From assembly GCA_016081115.2 (NCBI GenBank), contig CM071934.1, forward strand, positions 62,357,267 through 62,421,266: a DNA stretch of 64,000 bases. The letters run 5' to 3'. Source of the DNA: Rehmannia glutinosa. Taxonomy: Eukaryota; Streptophyta; Magnoliopsida; Lamiales; Orobanchaceae. Under the pieces are notes generated by a model. It was not told the origin of the DNA. It made no database searches and saw nothing but the letters and a program-made list of their open reading frames with translations. A program made the position numbers and the translations under genes. Below, one piece after another: positions 43,296-54,147 of the stretch. Position 1 is the first letter of the stretch; the number at the start of each line of letters is the position of its first letter.

Positions 43296-44068
43296 TGAAA
43301 AACATTGAATCTTCTAGCATTTTGAGAAGCAAAATCATCAACATGAACATCAAAATCAAAATCTTCCAACACCTTATTTTCAATACATAAAATTGCTAAC
43401 CCATTTAATATTTCTTGAGACATAACGCAAGTGTGACTTTATCAATTTTAGTTTTGGAAAACTTCTCTCTAATTATGCTACAGTAACTGGTATAGTTAAC
43501 AAAACTCTATAAGCAATGGAAGAATTTGGAAAACAATCCAACGCTTTTACAATTTCAATAACTTTAATAGTTGATTTTGTTTTCTTTGTTAAACACATTG
43601 CAACACTTGTAATTCATAAAATAAATCATCAGCATCAATATGAGATTTTTCATTATGTTTCAGAGTAACTTGAAAATTAACATGATATTCATGCAATCTT
43701 CATCCATTGAAAGCAAAAGGACTAAACAAAAAACCAAAAGTATTTTCTAAGACGTTCAATTTTCTAATCTACTCTTTAAAGATGAAATAGCAAAATCAAT
43801 TATAACAAGAAAATAATTAGTCGTAAGATATCTCTGGTGATTGTGATATCTATTCATTGTAATTTCAAATTGTTTCTTCCTATGAGTTGTATGTTTTTTT
43901 AAGGAAAACATGATCAATTTCCATCCTAGATGCAATCACTTTTGCTGATGACATAGCATAGTTTAAACCTTTTTCCCTATATTTATCAAAATAAGAAATC
44001 AGTCCTTTTAAATTATTTATTGCAACATCAATTTGCATATCTTTAAATTGTAGTTTTTTGCTGACCAA
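43296..44068 (-). pseudogene. hAT transposase fragments
   Basis: 43296-43445 (minus) encodes MSQEILNGLAILCIENKVLE, then DFASQNARRFN, the C-terminal end of the hAT dimerisation domain. 43880-44068 encodes SKKLQFKDMQIDVAINNLKG, LISYFDKYREKGLNYAMS and AKVIASRMEIDHVF, a middle segment seen in plant transposases annotated as zinc finger MYM-type 1-like. Stops separate the two. The N-terminal zinc finger and the catalytic residues are not visible. Confidence 0.8.
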
Positions 44069-44480
44069 TTCAATTTTTGTTCAAAAAATTATAACATATA
44101 GTCATTTCCCAGTAGAAATTCAAAATTCTCGAGTTCATATGATGCTAAAGATTCAGTCCACTCCTAGTTTTGACATCTTCACTAACTGATAATTCAAATG
44201 AAGCTTCTCTTATCTCAATATGTTGAGTTATTATAGTTGTGATACTAAATATAAACTTGACTCTCCCATCTTGTTGTTGACAATGGCTTTAATGTCAAGT
44301 GACGAACACGATCTTAAAGAAAAGGGTCATTTGGTATTTTTAAATTTTTTGGAGGCCCTTACATATATATTTTATAATAAAACATGTATACATATATATA
44401 AAGGCCTATGTAAAATCGGGGCCCCTCGAAACCGGGCCCTAGGCGATCGCCCTCGGTGACTACCCTCAGGACCGGCCCTG

Positions 44481-44804
44481 AGTGTTTTAAATGGGAGCAG
44501 GTCTCTCATAGGATGAATCTCATTATCCGGATCCGGATCTGGATCCGGTATGCAGTGGCGGACTTACATGGTGGGGGAGAGGGGCCCTGGCCCCACCTAA
44601 CATTTTATTTGATTCATTTTTATACATAAGATTTGGGTATAATTTCATTTCCCCCCCTCCAAAAAAAACTTTTTTTGTAAAAAGGAAAATTATGTTAATT
44701 TTGTATTATAACTATGTATTTTTGAATGCTCAATTTGACATGTATTTGATGCAAACACATAATATTTTTTGAATTTATCATGATGTAAAATAAATTATTT
44801 CCGC
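44481..44804. other. AT-rich stretch with a hAT-like terminus, no gene
   Basis: GGATCCGGATCTGGATCCGG is a short internal repeat near 44528. CAGTGGCGGACTTACATGG at 44565 resembles a hAT terminal repeat of the kind at 4828-5124, but the other end is missing, apparently cut by Gypsy-C. Confidence 0.4.
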
Positions 44805-45259
44805 CCTTCCCAAACACGACCATGCTTGTAAACACGGCCATGACGTGTTGGCCTCTATTCGAATTAGCTCTCGGAGTCTTCATAAATGTTGTAGCCCTCC
44901 TCTTAGCTTTTCCATAGCAACTTGAATCAGCTTAATGTCAATTTTGTAGAGAAAGTTATGGCCAAAATATTAAACCCTGCTAGTGCTAAAAATTGTTGAC
45001 GCGCTTGGACGTTTTTGAATGCAACCCCTTGTTGTTCGATCGTCAATGCTTCCTTTCGACACGTGATTAACTAAAAAGACTCTAGACTCAATATACTTGG
45101 CCTCTAACTTCAACTTGGCCAATCAAATGACTCAAAACAATGAAAATAAACACATAATCCATGATAAACAAATACAAGAACTCAATTACATAGTCTTCAA
45201 GAACTCGAGATAACTTGCATTTGGTGTTGCCCGGATCCTTCATGACTGGATTCTCATCA
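44805..45259 (-). repeat. Truncated 3' LTR of Gypsy-C
   Basis: It matches 48106-48575, including TTGTAGAGAAAGTTATGGCC and the TGGATTCTCATCA end. The left 390 bp or so of the LTR are missing. Confidence 0.9.
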
Positions 45260-45272
45260 TTCCCCTCCTCTT
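45260..45272 (-). other. Polypurine tract of Gypsy-C
   Basis: The minus strand reads AAGAGGAGGGGAA immediately before the LTR start TGATGAGAATCC. Confidence 0.87.
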
Positions 45273-45621
45273 GAAAGGGATTCATCCTCGAATCCAAACG
45301 TTGGACCCTAAAGGTTGAACAGTTATATCAATCCACCCGGATCAAATGTTAAACTAAGCACCCAACACTCATCCTGTTTTGCCCAAATCCCTGCACATGA
45401 GAAACAATAGAACTAGACAAAATATTATTAGATATGTTAACATTCAAACACTCACGCCTAATGTTTCTCATTTTAATCATAAGCACAAATGTTCTCTCTT
45501 GTTTTACCTCATTGGCCTTTTGCCCCATATTTTTGGCCCACTCAAAATTTGTCCTCTCTTTTTCTTGGTCATCTCTCGAATCTCACAACTACCCTTGGCC
45601 AAACTCTCAAGCTCTCTATTT
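45273..45621 (-). other. Gypsy-C pol-deletion region, no gene
   Basis: This runs from the polypurine tract to the charged linker after protease. Gypsy-A has RT sequence at the equivalent position beyond the linker; here only non-coding sequence remains. Confidence 0.6.
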
Positions 45622-46190
45622 TTATTTCACCCATGCTCTCATTTTTCTCGGCTTTTTTTTATTCTTTTGCTTACTTACCGAATACTCTTTTTCTTTTGAC
45701 TCACAAACTCGCATCCTCACATGATTATAATAGATTTCTGTAGGTGTAAGAGATGGAAGTATGAACTTTATCCGCTCATGCTCAACAGTATAGCAATTAG
45801 TGTATCTATCATGCACAACTCGCCTATCAAATTACCATGGTCTACCCAACAAAATATGACAAGCCCGCATTGGCACCACATCACATAATATATCATCCTT
45901 ATAACCCCAATATGAAAAGACACTAACACTCTTTTATTAACTCGTACATGGCCACAATCATTGAACCATTGTAGGGTATACGATTCTGGATGTTCAAGTG
46001 TAGGAATCTCCTACTTCTCCATCAATTTCGCACTAGCCACATTTGTACAACTACCTCCATCAATTATTATACTACACACTTTATCCTTAACTAAGCATCT
46101 AGTGTGAAAATACTTTCTCACGCTCATAATCAACTAACTTTGGCTCAATATTCAAAATTCTACGTGACACTAGTGATAACACATTGCCCT
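45622..46190 (-). pseudogene. Gypsy-C protease and charged linker
   Basis: Near 46030-46075 the minus strand encodes IIIDGGSCTNVASAKLMEK, the protease active site. 45622-45816 gives MHDRYTNCYTVEHERIKFIL, then PSLTPTEIYYNHVRMRVCES and a Lys-rich tail, matching the end of the Gypsy-A protease frame. Stops separate the two parts. Confidence 0.8.
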
Positions 46191-46198
46191 TCATCGGC

Positions 46199-46471
46199 TT
46201 AACTACCTCCAGGAACCTCCTCCAACTCTGGCATATCACTATAATCTGGCTCATCCTTACCTTCGGACTCTACATCACTATTAGCCCGAATCACCATCAC
46301 TCTTCTATTTGGACATTCACTAGTTCTATGATCCCTCTCATGACATTTAAAACACTCAATGTCTCTAGTGAGTGAAGTAGAAAGATCAAATTTACCTGAT
46401 GGTTTTGCCTTGTCCGAGTCTATCTTGTTCTCCACAACTTTGGGCTGTTGTGAAAAACACGCATCATCCAT
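46199..46471 (-). pseudogene. Gypsy-C gag zinc knuckle region
   Basis: It contains CFKCHERDHRTSEC, an intact CX2CX4HX4C knuckle, followed by PNRRVMVIR and an acidic stretch (DEPDYSDMPELEEVP). The second cysteine that is Tyr in Gypsy-A is present here. Confidence 0.87.
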
Positions 46472-47049
46472 TATAGGAGAATTTGAACCCCAAGTGCTGG
46501 TGCTAGTGTTGGAATTTTCCGTGTAAAACCCCTTCTCTTAAGGTGCTGCCCAATTTTGACCGCCATGTGCATCATCTCCTCAAGATCGACACAATGATGT
46601 AAGTTGAGGACATCTGCTATAGGAGTATTCAGTCCCACGATAAATCTCGCCATCGTCACCTCCTGATCCTCTTCTATATTAGCCCTCGCCATCAACATCT
46701 CCATCTCTTTATGGTAATCCTCTATGCTTTTTGACCCCTGTGTGAACCTCTGCAACCTTTGATAGATGCCTCTGTAATAATTATTTGGTATAAAACGACG
46801 TCGCATCAAACTCCTCATCTCATCCCATGTGGAAATGGGCCGCTTGCCGCTCCTCCTCATTGAGACCATCAATTGATCCCACCAAATACTTGCATAATCC
46901 GAGAACTCAGTTGATGCCAATTTTACCTTTTTCAACTCGGAATAATTTTGGCAATCAAATACATTCTTGATTTTCCTCTTCCAATCTAGATAAGCGTTCG
47001 GATCACTCTTTCCCTGGAACGATGGAATTTGCATTTTGATGTTACTCAA
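46471..47049 (-). pseudogene. Gypsy-C gag capsid domain
   Basis: A 192-residue open frame, MSNIKMQIPSFQGKSDPNAY then LDWKRKIKNVFDCQNYSELK, WWDQLMVSMRRSG and MARFIVGLNTPIADVL. It is the best preserved gag core in the window. The frame diverges after RRGFTRK, before the knuckle. The gag N-terminus continues upstream to about 47330 with breaks. Confidence 0.88.
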
Positions 47050-47330
47050 ATTGCCATCCTCACGTCCCCTATCACCCCTATTTCCACGCCGACCTCTGCC
47101 CGGATTGTAATTTTGCTCCCTTTTGGAATCAAAATCATCAATCTCATATGCCCATTCCTACAACTCAAACCTCCAGGCCTCCGCGCCCCTAAGTAACATG
47201 CTCCTCTACTCTCGGCGCTTCTCTAGGATCCCCGTACGTCTCGATCATTATTTTCTTTACTATGTTTGCAATTGCCTCCATATCCAATTTATTACCTAAA
47301 TCTGCCGGTGGTCGGTTTTCCTCGGACATG
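47050..47330 (-). pseudogene. Gypsy-C gag N-terminus
   Basis: The minus strand matches the Gypsy-A gag start: MSEENRPPADLGNKLDMEAI near 47330, then an acidic DDFDSKREQNYNPGRGR block. Frames are interrupted (about 47160-47200). Confidence 0.7.
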
Positions 47331-47710
47331 TTTGATTCACTCTCTCATGTGTATACGCTCGTGTATCACTCAACTCACATTCTCCAAGTACCCGCACTTA
47401 TCACGATTATAAACCAATCGAGACATATCACAAGTACGCCTCAATACACCAAGACAATCACCAAGCCAACAACGGATCTCAATAAGATGAAATTGAAGGC
47501 TAGGGTTTATAATTCTGATTTTTCCAAAATTTTCAAATTTTCTTTTATTTTCTTTTTTTTTTTTTTTTGCACGCGGATTACGATTCTTTACCCGTTGATT
47601 TTATGTGCACTTTCGATTTTTTTTGGTACCCTTGAAGAGTTAGGGTTTATAAGAAATTCTGGAAAATAACAAGAATTAAAGAACAAGGATAAACTTAACC
47701 TTGCTAGATG

Positions 47711-47722
47711 GCTCTGATACCA
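47711..47722 (-). other. Primer binding site of Gypsy-C
   Basis: Perfect TGGTATCAGAGC on the minus strand, two bases from the LTR end. Confidence 0.93.
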
Positions 47723-47724
47723 AC

Positions 47725-48575
47725 TGATGTGAAATGCAGCAATGACTGTGCATACGACCCAACAACAATATGTTGTTAACCCAAGATCTTCACTAGTTCG
47801 GTTAAAGATGGTGGAAACTTCGACCCGTTGCTTAGAAAAGCAAGAACCTCGGTATGCGTAGACGCCACAAACGAATGTGTAAGTTCGCTTAATAAGTCGG
47901 TAATCGCAACAAGATGGACGATCTTGAAGCTCTTGGAAAAACCCAAAAGGTTGGAGAGAAAAATCTCAATCAATATTCAATATCAAAGTTCTTGTGAAAA
48001 ATAAACAAGTGTTTACCTTATATAGGTGACTCGAACAAACCCTAAACTAACTACGTAACAACTTAAAAATCAAAAAAGGAAATAAAAATTGGACAGAAAT
48101 CAAAAACGCGACCGTGAGCATGGTCGTGCTTTGGAACACGGCCAGGCCGTGTTGGCCTCGAGTCTAAATTAGCTCCTAGAGTCTCATGAAAGTTGTAGCC
48201 ATTCCTCTTAGCTTTCCATAGCATCTTAAATAAGCTCAATATCAATTTTGTAGAGAAAGTTATGGCCAAAATACTAAACCCGCGCTTAGTAGTCTTGAAA
48301 ATTGTTGACGCGCTCGACGTATTTGAACGCAACCCCTTGTTGTTCGATCGTCAATGCTTCCTTTCGACACATGATTAACTAACAAGACTCTAGACTCAAT
48401 ATACTTGGCCTCTAACTTCAACTTGACCAATCAAATGACTCAAAACAATGAAAATACACACCTAATCTATGATAAACAAATGCAAGAGCTCAAGATCTCA
48501 ATTACATAGTCTTCAAGAACTCGAGATAACTTGCATTTTGTGTTGCCCGGATCCTTCGTGACTGGATTCTCATCA
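47725..48575 (-). repeat. 5' LTR of Gypsy-C
   Basis: 851 bp, starting TGATGTGAAATGC and ending TTCTCATCA. It carries one GACCGTGAGCATGGTC / ACGGCCAGGCCGT unit near 48106-48152. Sequence to the left (47331-47710) is the leader, with no gene. Confidence 0.92.
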
Positions 48576-48649
48576 GACTGCAACCCATGTAAATAGACAT
48601 TAATTTATTATTATTCTGATAATAATGTCACTATGCAAAATTCCGGTAC

Positions 48650-49340
48650 ATGCATGGAAAAACTAATACTTTTTAGAGTTCTACTAATATTTTTGAGAGA
48701 AAAAATTGATATTTTTAGGAGAACAACTAATATCATTTTTGTTATTTGGAATCATATACTTTTTAGAATAAAAGTGATATTTTTTCTAATAATAAAAAAG
48801 ATATTGTTAAATAAGGTTGTATGTAAGTTTTCAAATAAATAATCAGTTTTATTACTTTGAAAATGTATATTTTTCAGAATAAAAAGTGATACCTTTTTAA
48901 TAAAAAAAGATACTTTTTCGAGTCTAAAGTGATATTATGTTAGGAAATAACTGGTGCAATTTTGTTACTTCAAAAACATATACTTTTAGAGTAAAAATGA
49001 TACTTCTTTTAATAAAAAGTTTGAACGAGACTGTATATAACTTTGCAAATAAATAATCAATTTTGTTAGATTGAAAACATATACTTTTCAAAGTAAAAGT
49101 GATACTTTTTTCAATAAAAATGATATTTTACGAGTCTAAAGTGATACTATGTCAAGGGAACCAAATAATGTAATTTTATTATTTTGAAAACATATAATTT
49201 TTAAAAGTGATACTTTTTATAATAAAAAGTGATACTTTTGAAACCTTATATAACTTTGCAAGTAAATAACCAAGTAGTTTTGTTTTTGAAAACGTTACTT
49301 TTCGAGTAAAAGTGATACTTTTGTAATAAAAATGATACTA
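48650..49340. repeat. Diverged tandem array, about 214-bp period
   Basis: CAAATAAATAATCA-type boxes start at 48832, 49046 and 49259 (spacing 214 and 213 bp). A second box set (AATTTTGTTACTTC type) lies midway, so each monomer is made of two related halves. The halves share AGTAAAAGTGATACTTTTT and a GAAAACATATACTTTT motif. Sequence divergence is high, so the array is old. Confidence 0.72.
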
Positions 49341-49455
49341 TTGTCACCGCCCAGAGATACTATTCCACCGCCCTAATATTACAAAAATACCACCGTGCCA
49401 TAATACTGCTATTTCAGCTCCTAATATTACAAAAAGCACGGGTATTGGGTTGGAT

Positions 49456-49485
49456 CCGTCTTACGGGTTAAGACCCATAAGACGG
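49456..49485. repeat. Perfect-arm hairpin (one mismatch) near the array
   Basis: CCGTCTTACGGG (49456-49467), loop TTAAGA, then CCCATAAGACGG (49474-49485). The arms pair except for one position. It could be an element terminus or a transcript hairpin; no CTRR follows, so it is not a Helitron end. Confidence 0.7.
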
Positions 49486-49538
49486 TCATGTATGAGTTTT
49501 GCCTTTAAATGATAACTTTTGCTTTGGCCTCTACATAA

Positions 49539-52500
49539 TCTATATATAAAATAAGCAAGACACTTATAAATAGTATCCTAATTTTTTTCCCCATCCAAAT
49601 ATACCTCCTCAAAATAGTAAATATGTTTTCATTAATAATTTTTTGCCAATTATTAAATCGTGAAAGATGATTGCAAAATATTCTAATTGTATGTCGTAAT
49701 ATATGGTAATAAGTATCACTAAAATTGTTAAATGTAATATTAAGATACTGTTAAATTTGGTAACCAAAATTAAGAATGGTAGCAATAATTAAATTGACTG
49801 CAATTATATTATTTTTGGAAAGCTCAATAATTTATTATACTTCAGTTATTAAAAAAGGATTTACTATGGTAGTATAAGTTTTTGGAAAGATATTTAATTT
49901 ACGTAATTGATTGCAATCCTAATTCGGTCAACCAACCTGAAAAATTGACAAGAAATTGAATAAAACTGCAATCATAATGTTTATGGAAAGATCACAAATT
50001 TAATTACAAATTCCAATATTTACATGATCAAATGCAATCCTAATTCAGTGAACCAACAACTCAAAAAAAAAAAAAAAAACTAATCAACAAATTGAAAAAT
50101 TTGTGCTTCTATTTTGTGATATTCTGATTTCCAAATATTCGAAAGTTTAAGATTCCGATCTTCTGATATTCTGACTTCCAAATATTCCAAAGTTTAAGAT
50201 TCTGATCTTCTGAAAATCCGGAAATGGAAGAATGGTATAGGAATTTTAAGATTGAGATTCTAGCATTCATTGTCACATTATTCAATAAGATAGTCGATAG
50301 AAAAATTACAAAATTAATATATTTGATCAATTAAGATTAGAATACGCGGGCTGAATCATAAAAATATTTTCCTAAATTATTTTCATAAGACTCATGTAAA
50401 TATGAGATATCATTGCATTCATCATTCATTGCCTTTAATTTCAAACTATCCCCGGGACATAGGTGACAAAGTAAAATAGTAACAAAAAATATTTCGCCTT
50501 TTTACATTTACTATAAACAGTAGTTAAATTCTGTCAAAATATATACATGCTTTATACTTTAAAAATGGTAAATTTAAATTGTCAACTTTTAATGTTTCAT
50601 AATTGTTGTTTTGTATTGTAGCAAATTTCATTAAATTAGATTTCAAGGTATTCCTAATTTAGATTATACTATGCTGATTTTCAGGAAATTAAATTTTTAA
50701 TACTCGCCAAAGTTATAGAGATTTACGAAAAATAAATACACGCTTACTAACTCTAAAATGACATGTTTTAATTGTCAACTTTAAATGTGCCATAATTCAT
50801 GTTTCATATTCTAGGAAATTTCATTTAATAGATTTTAGGATATTCCTAATATAATTTATACAATGTCAATTTTCAAGAAATTAAAATTTTAAATTCTTGC
50901 CAAAATTAGGAAGATCTACAAAGAATTTGTCAAACAAATAAATGCTTTTAAAATAAAATCTTTTAATAGAACCCGAAACACCAACATAATAATTGAAGAT
51001 CAATATAACTTAAATAATTATGATTTTCATGAAATTACACCTAATTTTGAAGGATCCTTTATATAATAATGGAAGATCAATATATTCAGTATAACAATAT
51101 ATGAATCAATTTATAATGTGATATCATAATTTTCTATTTTAAATTACACCATGCCGATATATTAAATAGCTGGTACTACAAAAATCGTGGTTAAATAAAG
51201 AAATTGAGATTAAAATACACAAATAATATTTAACATTGGTTTAGAATGAAACTGATATAGTATTAAAAATAACCATACATTGACATACTATCCATATTTA
51301 AATTATTTTTACATAAATAAATAATAAAATGTGACCGATCTCAAATTTGAGTCGAGCTCTATCTTTCCATATATAAGCAAAGACTGCATCTAAAATTCTG
51401 CATTTATTGAAAAAAAATTACTACTTGCCAAAAATATGTGATATTCAATTATTAATGCGTCTAATACTTGCAGTATATAAATATCTATATAATGATATCA
51501 TCTTCGCAATATTAGAATGATTGAAAAAATTCCTAATTGATAGTAATGAATATGTACCATAAAATCTATTTATCTATATATATATAGATATAGATATATA
51601 AAGAGAAGTATCTCAAAATGGAAGCTCAAATTTATCCACCCATTTCAATTACTATAAAAAGTAATGATATTCTGTACAAAAAATAAATGCTTATCAGTTT
51701 TAAAAAGGCATATTTTAATAGCTAATGTTGCCCTATAATCACTCTTTAATTTCTGTAATTTTGATTTTATATGTTTTTAATATATTCCTAATTTAAATTA
51801 TACATTGTTAAATTTCAGGAAATTGTATTAATAGCTTTTTGTTTTTGCTACTAATACCTTATTAGTTTTGTATTATAATTGTTATTGTGCGATTTTATAC
51901 TTGCCTGTTTAAGATAATATAATATTAATATATTAAACAGTTGATACCACAATAATCTTGTTTAAATACAGAATCTGGATATTAAAATACACAAAAAAAA
52001 ATAAAAATTATGTTTAAATTAAAATTGATACAGTATCAAAAACACAATCATTAAAATATTGAAATACTTTCTAATTTAAATTATCTATTATTGATTTATA
52101 AGAAATTACATTAACTACTACTGCATAGAAAAAAATTTAAACTTCCCGGGAATCATATTGATAATAATTGCAGATCTAGATATTCATACAACACGATCTT
52201 CCTTCTAATATCTTAGTTTGCGTTCTAATATTAAGGTATCAATAAAAAATATAAAAAAAATCAAAAACTTAAAATACATAATCGTCAAAATTATGGTTAA
52301 ATTAAAATTGATACAACAATAAAAACATAATCATTCAAATATAGAAATATATCAAACTAAATAAAGAAATTATAAGTATTCAATTGGTATATAAAACTAG
52401 TTCCTCAAATATTTCATATGATTGTTGTATATATATGTGTTGACATTGTTCATATCCATTCTTAGAACACTTTTATATTAGGAATCATTATACAAGCAAT

Positions 52501-52657
52501 TAGCTTTCAAACTCAGAAAAAAAATGACTCCCATGTTGACCCTAATCAAAAACTTGAACATGACAAAAACACAATGGGTTATAAGCTTTATGAGAAGCCA
52601 ATGTACAATGATAAAACACAAATTCACACCCTGTGCATCGCACGGGTCAAAAACTAG
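49539..52657 (+). mobile_element. Non-autonomous Helitron
   Basis: The 5' end is TCTATATATAAAATAAGC after a host A (49538). The 3' end is a hairpin (ACCCTGTGC at 52628-52636, ATC loop, GCACGGGT at 52640-52647), a short A-rich spacer and CTAG at 52654-52657, followed by host T. These are the standard Helitron termini and the A/T target. There is no Rep/helicase coding sequence. The interior is very AT-rich with degenerate internal repeats, for example around 50546 and 50738 (about 192 bp apart) and a related block near 51688. Confidence 0.8.
50117..50210. repeat. 47-bp tandem duplication inside the Helitron
   Basis: Two copies of a GATATTCTGATTTCCAAATA-type unit beginning near 50118 and 50165, differing at a few positions. 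Confidence 0.8.
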
Positions 52658-53490
52658 TTTAACTAAAACTAAAGATAGGATGAGGGGAGCTTTTATAATC
52701 CAATTCAACATTTGTTTTTTCTTTTTTCAATTATGTAATTTTCTTTTGGATATTTTTCCCCATGCATATATATTCCATAAGGAAAATTGTAAAACGCTTC
52801 CATAAGAGAAAATTATAAAATTGGTCCTGTAACTTAGACTCTTTAGATTTTTGGTTCGCTAATTGTTGAAATTTGGTTTTTGTTCAGTAACTTTAAAAAC
52901 TTGGGATATTTAGTCCAATTTTCGCCGAGAGACTTTAATTTCTTCAGAAAGGACAACTCGTGTTCTTCAACAATTCCATGTCGTTGTCCATGGTATTACT
53001 TGTTGAGTGAATATTGTAGTATCGTTCCAACATAATTCGTGTTCTTCAACAAAATTTAGAACTGTAATTTTTCTTTTGTTTTCCGCAATGTCTGAATTTG
53101 TGGTCCTTTTTTCTTCAATGATTTCTTTTTTTGCATGATGTTTTCTCATTGTTGAAAGATGCAGATGGAGTCATTTCTGGTATTTGAGATGCGTTTTTTT
53201 AGTGATTGGTTTGAATTAGGATCGAAGAAAATCAAACTAGATTCTCCCTTCTTAATTAGTTACCATTTCATTATGGACAATTATTTATTTAGGATATTTT
53301 TATCATAATACCCTTTTTGAGTAAAACACCTATTTATGGGTAGGGGATTGAGGCGAGATCCCTAACCTGTAGATTATCGAAAGAGATTATTACCATAATA
53401 CCATACTACCATTAATGTAAATAAAATAATTAATTGTTGTTATTTTTCGTTTATCAAATTTGAGCCACTGAAAGATTTACAGTAATAGTT
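52658..53490. other. AT-rich intergenic stretch, no gene seen
   Basis: CGTGTTCTTCAACA recurs near 52961 and 53039. The segment TTGGTCCTGTAACTTAGACT and what follows resembles dispersed plant repeats, but I could not define ends. Confidence 0.45.
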
Positions 53491-54147
53491 GAGATCAGTC
53501 CTTACGGTCTCACCGTAGATGCTGGTCTCATTGGATCTGATCTCTATTTATATATAATATACATGCATTTGTAAGTATAAAGTATATTTATTTATTTGTA
53601 ATAATATTCAAATATTTATAAATATATGCATGTCTATACTTATATTTTTATGATTATATAAATATGTTTATAAATAAATGTACAAGTGTATACATACATA
53701 AAAATGTTTAGAAAAATCAACATAATGTATTTATGTATTTATAGATTTTTTATTTTATAAATGTAATATTTATATATTTATAACTATTTGCATGAATATA
53801 TAAGTACATATATAATTATAAATATCTACATGTTTATATATTTATGAACATATAAATATATTTGGTCCATTATCTATAAATTTATAAGAATATTTATATA
53901 ATATGTGTATTTCTATGTACTTATGACTATATAAATGTATTAACCACGACTTGTAGCTTGTAGCTCAAGTGGTATTGCTTCCCTTTATAAGGGTGTTGAT
54001 CGGTCCGAACCCTAAGTCATTCGATTTCTTTGAGATTTATATCCCTCCACGATCCCTCCCAACACTCTTCTAACTTATTAATATATATAAATATAGAGAA
54101 TGGATCCAATGATACCAGTGTCTGAGGTGAGACCATACGGACTGATT
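53491..54147. mobile_element. Element with about 65-bp terminal inverted repeats
   Basis: The left arm (53491-53560) and the reverse complement of the right arm (54081-54147) share ATCAGTCC, ACGGTCTCACC, CTGGT, TCATTGGATC and TCTCTA blocks in order, roughly 80 percent identity by eye. The interior is a TATA-rich low-complexity tract plus a SINE. It may be a MITE or a deleted Mutator-like element. Target duplications are not evident. Confidence 0.65.
53945..54080 (+). mobile_element. tRNA-derived SINE
   Basis: TAGCTCAAGTGG at 53961-53972 fits a pol III A box and GGTCCGAACCC at 54002-54012 fits a B box, 41 bp apart. The sequence around them (ATTGCTTCCCTTTATAAGGG) is typical of plant SINE heads. 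It is not a real tRNA: there is no complete cloverleaf. It lies inside the 53491-54147 element. Confidence 0.6.

Larger units (their letters stand above)
6032..44480 (-). mobile_element. Decayed hAT DNA transposon forming the shell of the nest
   Basis: The left end at 6032 reads CAGGGTCGGTCCTGA. The right end at 44466-44480, reverse complemented, reads CAGGGCCGGTCCTGA, giving 15-bp terminal inverted repeats with one mismatch. Only about 1.3 kb belongs to the element itself: 6032-6139 and 43258-44480; the rest is inserted copia and its passengers. The minus strand of 43296-44068 encodes hAT transposase pieces. The flanking 8-mers (ATTATCGT and AGTGTTTT) do not match well, so no target duplication is claimed. 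Confidence 0.75.
44805..48575 (-). mobile_element. Gypsy-C: pol-deleted Ty3/gypsy element related to Gypsy-A
   Basis: Minus-strand order: 5' LTR 47725-48575, primer site 47711-47722, gag, protease, then a jump straight to the polypurine tract (45260-45272) and a 3' LTR truncated at its far end (44805-45259). Reverse transcriptase, RNase H and integrase are absent. Gag and protease match Gypsy-A closely. The replication cis-signals look intact, so it could once have been mobilised in trans (inference). Confidence 0.9.

Noticed and set aside
6024..44488. 8-bp target duplication for the large hAT element
   Set aside because: ATTATCGT and AGTGTTTT match at only about half the positions, so it is not claimed.
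48650..49340. CRISPR-like array
   Set aside because: The repeats are long, diverged and contiguous without regular unique spacers, in a plant nuclear context.
49539..52657. Rep/helicase coding sequence for the Helitron
   Set aside because: No supporting frame on either strand; the element is treated as non-autonomous.
53945..54080. A functional tRNA gene
   Set aside because: A and B boxes are present but no cloverleaf or acceptor stem can be drawn; a SINE fits better.
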